From assembly GCF_000949635.1 (NCBI RefSeq), contig NZ_BAFN01000001.1:2294001-2358000 (forward strand): a stretch of 64,000 bases of DNA, written 5' to 3'. This stretch comes from Candidatus Brocadia sinica JPN1. Lineage in GTDB: Bacteria; Planctomycetota; Brocadiia; Brocadiales; Brocadiaceae. Positions 57,829-64,000 of the stretch are shown piece by piece. Each line of letters starts with the position of its first letter. Positions within the stretch are counted from its first letter, which is position 1. Both the position numbers and the translations under genes were made by a program. Below the pieces are notes generated by a model that did not search any database, was not told where the DNA came from, and was given only the letters and a program-made list of their open reading frames with translations.

Positions 57829-58508
57829 GGATTGTGTTTCTTGGACCTCCTGGCGCAGGCAAAGGTACGCAGGCTGAAACTATTAGTAGAGAAAAAAAAT
57901 TACCGCATATATCTTCTGGTAATTTATTGAGAGAGGCGGTTGAGACCGATACTGAAACAGGTAGAAAGGCACGCGAATATATAGAGAAAGGATTGTTGGT
58001 ACCTGATCAGATAGTTGTCGACATTATTAAAGATCGTATTGTAAAAGATGATTGTAAAGACGGATTTATTTTAGACGGCTTTCCAAGGACAGTTTCTCAA
58101 GCTAAGGTGTTGGATGAGATGTTAAAACAGCTTGGGAATAAATTGGACTTGGTATTTTATTTTTCAGTATCTGAAGAGAGTGTGATTCTCAGGTTATCAG
58201 GTAGAAGGATTTGTAGCAGTTGCGGTGCAAATTATCATATTAAATTTGTTCCGTCCTCGAAAGATGGAATTTGTGACAAATGTGGCGGGAAGTTATATCA
58301 ACGTGCAGATGATAAGTTAGAAACTGTCTCGGAGCGGCTCAGAGTTTACCACGATCAAACTGAAGACCTCGTTGAATATTATAAAAAGAACGGTATTTTA
58401 AAAGAGATAATAGCAGATGCAAATATAAAAGTAATTACTAAAAATATATTTGATGCCATTAAGTGTACTCAGAAGAACAGACCATTAATTGGCTATGGAG
58501 TAGTTTGA
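57825..58508 (+). CDS. adk: Adenylate kinase
   Basis: A 227-residue nucleotide kinase (AMP + ATP to 2 ADP). The P loop GPPGAGKGTQAE starts at residue 7, the AMP-binding FILDGFPRTVSQA is present, and the LID carries a four-Cys zinc site (CSSC and CDKC). It overlaps secY by four bases, the standard secY-adk-map order. Confidence 0.97.
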   Translation: MRIVFLGPPGAGKGTQAETISREKKLPHISSGNLLREAVETDTETGRKAREYIEKGLLVPDQIVVDIIKDRIVKDDCKDGFILDGFPRTVSQAKVLDEMLKQLGNKLDLVFYFSVSEESVILRLSGRRICSSCGANYHIKFVPSSKDGICDKCGGKLYQRADDKLETVSERLRVYHDQTEDLVEYYKKNGILKEIIADANIKVITKNIFDAIKCTQKNRPLIGYGVV

Positions 58509-58509
58509 G

Positions 58510-59262
58510 TTGATAGTTCGGAAATCACCCCGGGAAATTGAATTGATGAGGGTGGCTGGGAAAATTACCGCGGGGGCTCTGAGGTTAGCTAAGGAAATTG
58601 CAAAGAAAGATGTAACTACCGACTATTTAAATACAGAGCTTGAAAAGTACATTATAAATGAAGGTGGAATACCGATTTTTAAGGGGTACAGGGGGTTTCC
58701 GAAAAGCATATGTGCCTCAATAAACGAGGAAGTTGTCCATGGAATACCAGGAAGTCGAAAGCTGAAAAATGGTGATATCCTTAGTATTGACGTTGGTGTT
58801 GGCTATCGCAAATATGTGGCTGATGCAGCATTAACAATTCCCATTGGTGAAATAACGGCAGAGGCCAGACACATCATCGATGTTTGCGAAAAGTCGCTTT
58901 ATCTTGCAATTAATGTCATTAAAGCGAATGAAAAGCTTTCCTTGATTTCCAGGACAATACAAGATTATGTAGAGAGAAATGGGTATTCCGTCATAAGAAA
59001 TTATACTGGTCATGGAATTGGAAGATGTATGCATGAGGATCCGCAAGTCCCCAATTTTGTGAGTAAGGCGTTGTTGGAAGCAGATGAAATTTTAATGCAG
59101 GGAGTGACGATCGCGATAGAACCCATGATATGTCAAGGGAATTGTGATACCGAAGTATTAAATAACAAATGGACGGTTGTGACCAAAGATAGAAAATTAT
59201 CTGCCCATTTTGAACATTCAGTTGTGGTTACTGATGATGGGGTGGATATTTTGACATTATAA
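58510..59262 (+). CDS. map: Methionine aminopeptidase, type I
   Basis: A 250-residue enzyme that removes N-terminal Met. Metal ligands: Asp in [16 protein letters not shown], His in [20 protein letters not shown], Glu in IAIEPMI and the late HFEHSVVVT. It starts with TTG 58510, one base after the adk stop. Confidence 0.96.
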   Translation: MIVRKSPREIELMRVAGKITAGALRLAKEIAKKDVTTDYLNTELEKYIINEGGIPIFKGYRGFPKSICASINEEVVHGIPGSRKLKNGDILSIDVGVGYRKYVADAALTIPIGEITAEARHIIDVCEKSLYLAINVIKANEKLSLISRTIQDYVERNGYSVIRNYTGHGIGRCMHEDPQVPNFVSKALLEADEILMQGVTIAIEPMICQGNCDTEVLNNKWTVVTKDRKLSAHFEHSVVVTDDGVDILTL

Positions 59263-59287
59263 CAGATATTTTATATACTATAATAAA

Positions 59288-59506
59288 ATGCCAAAAGAAG
59301 AGCCAATTCGGGTTGAAGCAACTGTCAAGGAAGCGTTGCCCAATGCAATGTTTTGGGTAGAATTGCAGAATGGACATAGGGTGCTTGCGCATGTTTCTGG
59401 AAAAATGCGCATGCATTTTATCAAAATATTACCAGGTGATAAAGTGACTATCGAAATGTCACCATATGATCTCGATAAGGGAAGAATTATCTATAGACAG
59501 GTGTAG
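59288..59506 (+). CDS. infA: Translation initiation factor IF-1
   Basis: A 72-residue S1-fold factor. [40 protein letters not shown] and [11 protein letters not shown] are diagnostic; length is exactly typical. rpmJ follows. Confidence 0.97.
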   Translation: MPKEEPIRVEATVKEALPNAMFWVELQNGHRVLAHVSGKMRMHFIKILPGDKVTIEMSPYDLDKGRIIYRQV

Positions 59507-59558
59507 TCTTGGGTTAATATTTGAAATACTGCATAATTAAATGTAAAAGGATGATGAT

Positions 59559-59672
59559 ATGAAGGTTAGAGCATCTGTAAAACGAATCTGTGAAAACTGT
59601 AAGATAGTAAGAAGAAAAAATCTTGTTCGTGTGATTTGCATAAATCCTCGTCACAAACAGAGACAAGGATAA
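59559..59672 (+). CDS. rpmJ: Ribosomal protein bL36
   Basis: A 37-residue zinc-binding protein starting [20 protein letters not shown], with CENC and a later CINPRH giving the CCCH site. It lies between infA and rpsM as usual. Confidence 0.96.
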   Translation: MKVRASVKRICENCKIVRRKNLVRVICINPRHKQRQG

Positions 59673-59714
59673 TGTTTAGGGTTAAATTAAAGAAATTGAG
59701 AAAAGGATATATAA

Positions 59715-60098
59715 ATGCCAAGAATTGCTGGAAACGATATTCCTGCCGATAAAAGGGTTGTTATTGCGCTTACTTACATTTATGGGATTGGAAAGGCACT
59801 GTCTCAAAAGATATTGAAAGATTTGAATATCGATGAGAATGTGCGTGCAAAGGACATACATGAAGATCAATTGAGCATGTTGGGCGCATATATCGAAAAG
59901 AATTTTACCATTGAGGGTCAGTTGCGCAGGCAGGAAATGCAGAATATCTCGCGTATGAAAAGTATCAACTGTTACCGTGGAATACGACACAAAGTAGGTT
60001 TGCCAGTGAGGGGGCAGAGAACTAAAACAAATGCCCGCACAAGAAAAGGTCGAAAAAAGACAGTGGCCGGTAAAAAAAGTGTAAAAGAATTGGGTTAA
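59715..60098 (+). CDS. rpsM: Ribosomal protein uS13
   Basis: A 127-residue 30S head protein. MPRIAGNDIPADKRVVIALT, IYGIGKALSQKIL and RGIRHKVGLPVRGQRTKTNA are diagnostic. The usual next gene, rpsK, is displaced by a methyltransferase-like gene. Confidence 0.98.
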   Translation: MPRIAGNDIPADKRVVIALTYIYGIGKALSQKILKDLNIDENVRAKDIHEDQLSMLGAYIEKNFTIEGQLRRQEMQNISRMKSINCYRGIRHKVGLPVRGQRTKTNARTRKGRKKTVAGKKSVKELG

Positions 60099-60152
60099 TG
60101 TGACATCGTCTTATGCTCAGATTGCTGATATGTTACCTTGAAGAGAATCGCT

Positions 60153-60989
60153 ATGACAGGCAAAGAAACAATAGAAGGTGTGCTGAAATCTAGCGATGAA
60201 TTATTAAAGATTCTTGATCTAAATATTGATCAGTCAGGGGATGACAGGGAAAAAAAGAAATTCAATGAAGTGGTAGGGTTTTGCGAGCAAGTTCTGCGGG
60301 TTATAGAAACTTATGCGGCAGATAAGGAGATTGTGTTTCTTGATTGCTCGTGCGGTAAATCATACTTATCATTTGCACTAAATTATATATTTTTGAAGTG
60401 CCTTTTTAGAAAAGCTTTTTTTTATGGTGTAGATACTAATCGGGTACTTATAGAGAAATGTGAACAAATTAAAAAAAGTTTAGGTTTTCAAAACATGCTT
60501 TTTGTCAACGGCAGGATTATCGATGTTCAGCCAGAAAAGTATGTTGATATGGTGATTGCATTGCATGCCTGTGATATTGCCACCGATGAGACAATTGCCA
60601 AGGGTATTAAGCTTGGGGCGAAATATATAATAGTAGTGCCTTGTTGTGAGAATCAAATTCGGGGACGACTAAAGGCTGGGCACCCGTTAGTCGGTTTAAC
60701 TGACTTTGGGCTTTTAAGATATCGTTTTGCAGACATTCTAACGGAAGCTTTGAGATCGCAATTCTTAACTGGCGCAGGCTATCATGTGAAACTTATTGAG
60801 ATCGTATCTCCGAAGTTTACTCCGAAAAATTTAATGATTATAGCACGAAAGAAAAAGGAATACAGAAATTGCAACATGGATAAATATAAAAAGCTAGATG
60901 AAATGTTTAACACGAAATTTGTTTTAAAAAATTATTTTGATGAATGTGAATTAAAACGAGATGATTGCTTTAGTTCTGTTAACAGTTAG
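60153..60989 (+). CDS. Methyltransf_32-like SAM-dependent methyltransferase
   Basis: A 278-residue putative class I methyltransferase placed between rpsM and rpsK. The AdoMet site reads FLDCSCGKSYLSFAL (motif I), then YGVDTN (end of beta 2), IALHACDIATDE (motif IV region) and VVPCCENQIRG. The HACD and PCC motifs match the Methyltransf_32 group (METTL25- and GSTCD-like proteins), whose bacterial substrates are mostly unknown. I prefer ATG 60153 (GAAGAG upstream) over TTG 60138. The first DxGxG-type motif has Cys and Ser substitutions. Its position suggests rRNA or a ribosomal protein as target, which is inference. Codon use resembles its neighbours. Confidence 0.8.
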   Translation: MTGKETIEGVLKSSDELLKILDLNIDQSGDDREKKKFNEVVGFCEQVLRVIETYAADKEIVFLDCSCGKSYLSFALNYIFLKCLFRKAFFYGVDTNRVLIEKCEQIKKSLGFQNMLFVNGRIIDVQPEKYVDMVIALHACDIATDETIAKGIKLGAKYIIVVPCCENQIRGRLKAGHPLVGLTDFGLLRYRFADILTEALRSQFLTGAGYHVKLIEIVSPKFTPKNLMIIARKKKEYRNCNMDKYKKLDEMFNTKFVLKNYFDECELKRDDCFSSVNS

Positions 60990-61023
60990 AGAACTTGTTT
61001 AGTTTGAGGACAATAAAACAATT

Positions 61024-61404
61024 ATGTCAAATGTAGGTAAGAAAAAGATACGGCGTAATGTAACACGAGCAATTGCTAACATACAGGCGACTTTTAATAA
61101 TACCTATGTCACGATTTCAGATATTAACGGTGAGACGATATGTTGGGCAAGTGCTGGTACAGTGGGATTTAAAGGGTCCCGCAAAAGCACACCCTTTGCT
61201 GCCCAGAAGGCGGCATCGAGTGCTGCGGAGAAAGCCCAAAAATTTGGGGTTCAGGAGATAGAAATCAGGGTAAAAGGTCCTGGCCCTGGTAGGGAGTCGG
61301 CAATTACGGCACTTCAGGCAGCAGGTCTGAGTGTGAAAGCGATTGAAGATGTAACGCCGCTTCCACACAACGGTTGTCGGCCCAGAAAAAAACGCAGAGT
61401 ATAA
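61024..61404 (+). CDS. rpsK: Ribosomal protein uS11
   Basis: A 126-residue platform protein. [37 protein letters not shown] and [18 protein letters not shown] are diagnostic over the whole length. Confidence 0.98.
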   Translation: MSNVGKKKIRRNVTRAIANIQATFNNTYVTISDINGETICWASAGTVGFKGSRKSTPFAAQKAASSAAEKAQKFGVQEIEIRVKGPGPGRESAITALQAAGLSVKAIEDVTPLPHNGCRPRKKRRV

Positions 61405-61438
61405 ATACGTTATAAGATGAGCTTTAGGAAAGGATAAT

Positions 61439-62065
61439 ATGGCTAGATATATAGGTCCGCAGTGTAGATTGTGTAGGCGGGAGGGCGAAAAACTATTCCT
61501 TAAAGGAATGAGATGTGACACCGTAAAGTGTGCAATTACAAAACGTAAATACCCCCCTGGCCAATTTACGTGGGGAAGAGGTAAATTATCAAAATATGGC
61601 ATTCAATTTAGAGAAAAACAGAAAGTAAAACGGTTCTACGGAATTTTGGAAAGGCAATTTCGGAATTATTTTAGGCGGGCAGAGAGACAAAAGGGGAATA
61701 CAGGCGAAAATTTTCTGAATATGCTAGAGAGAAGATTGGATAATGTTGTTTATTTACTTTTTTTTGCTGCGTCTAGAAAAAGCGCAAGACAGCTTATTTT
61801 GCATGGCCATATAATGGTTAATAATAAAAAAGTAGATATTGCTTCTTACCTTGTAAAGGTTGGTGATGTTATAAAACCGAGGAATAACGAGGTGAGTCAA
61901 AACATAGTAAAAGCAAATATCGAATTGGTTAAAGGTAGGAATCTTCCTGCTTGGGTTCAATTTAAAGCTGACGCACTGGAAGGGGTGGTAACACAGCTCC
62001 CTACAAGGGAAGATATTTCAGTTCCTGTTCAAGAACAGTTAGTAGTTGAACTGTGTTCTAAATAA
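61439..62065 (+). CDS. rpsD: Ribosomal protein uS4, zinc form
   Basis: A 208-residue 16S-binding protein. The N-terminus has the zinc ligands Cys9, 12, 26 and 31 (CRLC ... CDTVKC), and the S4 domain reads [21 protein letters not shown]4 represses the alpha operon in E. coli. A 154-base gap to rpoA follows. Confidence 0.98.
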   Translation: MARYIGPQCRLCRREGEKLFLKGMRCDTVKCAITKRKYPPGQFTWGRGKLSKYGIQFREKQKVKRFYGILERQFRNYFRRAERQKGNTGENFLNMLERRLDNVVYLLFFAASRKSARQLILHGHIMVNNKKVDIASYLVKVGDVIKPRNNEVSQNIVKANIELVKGRNLPAWVQFKADALEGVVTQLPTREDISVPVQEQLVVELCSK

Positions 62066-62219
62066 GTTATTTGGTCAGTTCAATTCATTCCACAACTGTA
62101 ATACCAGCGAATGATTGTAAATAGCCTCACGATTTTTGTTTTTCTTATTAGATAATATTATTCACGACCAACATTAATTTATTTTAAAATCCCTTATTAA
62201 CTGGATTAGGGGGAAAAAT

Positions 62220-63236
62220 ATGCGAATAAGGTGGAGAGGTCTTGAGCTTCCTGTCCGTGTGGATGTGGAAAAAGAGACTTTGACCGATAAATATGGCAAG
62301 TTTATAGCTGCTCCTTTTGAGCGAGGTTTTGGGCATTCTATAGGTAATAGTTTACGTAGAATTTTACTTTCTTCGTTAGAGGGAAGTGCGGTTGTATCTG
62401 TTAAAATAAATAGTGTAAGTCATGAATTTACTACTATTTCTGGTGTTGTTGAGGATGTGGCAGATATCATATTGAATATCAAAAATCTTGTTGTGAAGCT
62501 ACACACTGACCAACCTAAGGTAATAAGAATTGACGCGAACAAAAAAGGGGAAGTAAAAGCAAAAGATATTATAACGGATGCCAGCGTGGAGGTCGTAAAT
62601 GGAGATTTGCACATTGCCACGCTCTCGGAGGATATAAATTTTACTGTAGAAATGGAAGTGCGAAAAGGCCGGGGGTATGTTACGGCTGAGGAAAATGAGC
62701 CAGATGAACAGGAATTTGGATTAATTCCCGTCGATTCTTTATTTTCTCCCGTAAGAAATGTTCGTTATACTATTGAAGAAACTCGTGTTGGAAGACGTAC
62801 GAATTATGATAAGCTCGTTATGGAAATATTTACGAACAGTGTGGTTTCCCCTGAGATGGCCTTAGTTGAAGCAGCAAAAATTATGAGGAAACATCTAAAT
62901 CCTTTTGTGCAGTATTTTGAGATAGGCCGTGAGTTGCAACAAGTAGAAAAGAGAATGGGAATAGAATCAGTTTCAGAGATATCCGAGGAAGAGCTCAATA
63001 AAAAACTAGGTATACCGATAACAGAGTTGGACTTATCAGTAAGGGCTTCCAATTGTCTTGAGACTTCAGGCATTGCTACGGTGGGAGATCTTGTAGCAAA
63101 GACGGAAGAACAACTGCTAAAGATAAAAAATTTTGGTAAAACCACATTAAAAGAAGTAAAGGCGAAATTGTCACAGTTAAACTTGTCGATAGGAATGCCT
63201 GTGGCAGTTAAACAAACGGAAGAAGGGAAAGGATAG
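62220..63236 (+). CDS. rpoA: RNA polymerase subunit alpha
   Basis: A 338-residue assembly subunit. The N-terminal domain includes PFERGFGHSIGNSLRRILLS and the C-terminal domain reads ELDLSVRASNCLETSGIATV followed by KTEEQLLKIKNFGKTTL. Length is normal. The 154-base gap upstream is AT-rich with no convincing promoter. rplQ follows four bases after the stop. Confidence 0.98.
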   Translation: MRIRWRGLELPVRVDVEKETLTDKYGKFIAAPFERGFGHSIGNSLRRILLSSLEGSAVVSVKINSVSHEFTTISGVVEDVADIILNIKNLVVKLHTDQPKVIRIDANKKGEVKAKDIITDASVEVVNGDLHIATLSEDINFTVEMEVRKGRGYVTAEENEPDEQEFGLIPVDSLFSPVRNVRYTIEETRVGRRTNYDKLVMEIFTNSVVSPEMALVEAAKIMRKHLNPFVQYFEIGRELQQVEKRMGIESVSEISEEELNKKLGIPITELDLSVRASNCLETSGIATVGDLVAKTEEQLLKIKNFGKTTLKEVKAKLSQLNLSIGMPVAVKQTEEGKG

Positions 63237-63240
63237 TTCC

Positions 63241-63801
63241 ATGAGACACAGAATGAGAGGAAGACATTTATCAAGGACTGCCGCTCACAGAAAGGCATTA
63301 AGGCAGAATATTGTAAACAGCCTTTTTACCTATGGGAGAATTATTACAACACTTGAAAAGGCAAAAGAGACGAGATCGTTTGCTGAAAAGGTAATTACCA
63401 CTGCTAAAAAAGGCTTATTAAAAAAGAATGCTGATAAACCGGGTTATGTCCATTGTTATCGACAGGTCCTTGCGAAATTAAGAAATGTCGATGTCGCAAG
63501 GAAACTGTTTGGGGAAGGGCAGTGGCGGGAAACGGGTGGTCTTGCCCAGAGATATATGGACAGGAATGGCGGATATACAAGAATATTAAAACTATCAGGG
63601 ACTCGGTTAGGAGTTCTGTCGGGTGGTAGTGTCGGGAAAATACCGGAACTTGAATATAACATGGAAGGCAGAGATCGAAAATTACGGTTGCTGGGAAGAC
63701 GACTCAATGATAATGCATCCCGCGTAATCTTTGAGTTAGTCGAAGGTGCGGTTGAAACACAATCTGCTGAGGAAATTAAACCAGAAGTTACTACAGCCTA
63801 G
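63241..63801 (+). CDS. rplQ: Ribosomal protein bL17 with internal insertion
   Basis: A 186-residue L17, longer than the usual 115-130. The start MRHRMRGRHLSRTAAHRKAL and RYMDRNGGYTRILKL are canonical, and the final strand (LNDNASRVIFELV) matches the normal end. Between them lies an extra segment of roughly 30-35 residues (about 125-158), plus a short acidic tail. It is the last gene of the cluster; a terminator follows. Confidence 0.95.
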   Translation: MRHRMRGRHLSRTAAHRKALRQNIVNSLFTYGRIITTLEKAKETRSFAEKVITTAKKGLLKKNADKPGYVHCYRQVLAKLRNVDVARKLFGEGQWRETGGLAQRYMDRNGGYTRILKLSGTRLGVLSGGSVGKIPELEYNMEGRDRKLRLLGRRLNDNASRVIFELVEGAVETQSAEEIKPEVTTA

Positions 63802-63842
63802 CTGGGGAATATAAGCGGGTTTTTTAACGGTGCCGTAATCTT

Positions 63843-63878
63843 ACCCTTCTGCTAAATGAATAGTAGAAGGGTTTTTTT
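63843..63878 (+). terminator. Intrinsic terminator of the S10-spc-alpha cluster
   Basis: ACCCTTCT (63843-63850) pairs with AGAAGGGT (63865-63872) across a 14-base loop, and the T-run follows (63872-63878). Stem plus T-run are the classical form. Confidence 0.85.
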
Positions 63879-63884
63879 ATTAAA

Positions 63885-64000
63885 ATGGAAACTATTCTCA
63901 AGAAGCGTTTAGTGCTGGCTTCAAATTCGCCAAGACGGATTGCCTTGCTAAAAACGTTGGGACATCATTTTGATGTTATACCACACAATATAGAGGAATG
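63885..64000 (+). CDS. maf: Maf-like nucleoside-triphosphate pyrophosphatase (3' partial)
   Basis: The first 38 codons of a gene cut by the window end. METILKKRLVLASNSPRR is followed by IALLKTLGHHFDVIPHN, matching the N-terminus of Maf/YceF house-cleaning pyrophosphatases (LASxSPRR motif). It starts just after the cluster terminator. Confidence is limited by the truncation. Confidence 0.85.
   Translation, partial: METILKKRLVLASNSPRRIALLKTLGHHFDVIPHNIEE

Noticed and set aside
62066-62219. Promoter in the rpsD-rpoA gap
   Set aside because: The gap is AT-rich and offers -10-like words (for example near 62150), but no -35 box at an acceptable distance.

Overview
The window is bacterial chromosome, apparently from a Planctomycetota lineage. 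The gene complement and overall protein character resemble anammox-type Brocadiales, but no anammox marker gene (hydrazine synthase, hydroxylamine oxidoreductase) is present, so that placement is an inference from general familiarity. Base composition looks moderate. TTG starts are frequent (recR, a small lipoprotein, pssA, rpmC, rpsE, map). The gene set is almost all core, with one accessory restriction/toxin block.

Layout. 1-5220 (+): a signalling locus with a membrane Cache-HAMP-PAS histidine kinase (cut by the window start), a stand-alone Rcp1-type receiver and a receiver-PAS-GGDEF-EAL protein. 5370-11297 (-): a Xer recombinase and a type III restriction-modification locus (mod, res) with a VapBC-type toxin-antitoxin pair, carrying its own promoter and operator-like dyad, lying between mod and res. 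11346-13946 (-): UbiB-like kinase, a phasin-like coiled coil and a DUF2284 metal-binding protein. 14051-15671 (+): radC, then tRNA-Arg(ACG) and tadA, the enzyme that deaminates that tRNA's wobble base. 15685-24243 (+): two tRNA-Ser genes, a large-type SRP RNA, dnaX, ybaB, recR, rpoN, a small lipoprotein, an N-acyl-D-amino-acid deacylase, a CYTH protein and pssA. 24373-28447 (-): suhB, purC, a DnaJ-TPR protein and a LolC/E-type permease. 28560-29696 (+): aroC.

From 29758 to the end everything is on the plus strand and forms one long translation/transcription block: tRNA Thr-Tyr-Gly-Thr, tuf, rpmG, tRNA-Trp, secE, nusG, rplKAJL, rpoBC, rpsL, rpsG, fusA, a second tuf, then the S10-spc-alpha cluster from rpsJ to rplQ, closed by a clear intrinsic terminator, with a maf gene starting at the edge. 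The order tRNA-Thr/Tyr/Gly/Thr-tuf-secE-nusG is the one known from E. coli. Departures from the textbook order are: no rpmD (L30) between rpsE and rplO, a methyltransferase-like gene between rpsM and rpsK, an insertion inside L17, and two tuf genes that differ at a single synonymous base and have codon use unlike their neighbours.

I did not find a clearly new multi-gene defence or metabolic system. The observations most worth following are the VapBC nested in the type III R-M locus, the putative methyltransferase inside the alpha operon, the A8 slippery site in dnaX, the tRNA-Arg(ACG)-tadA pairing, and the converted, oddly coded tuf pair.
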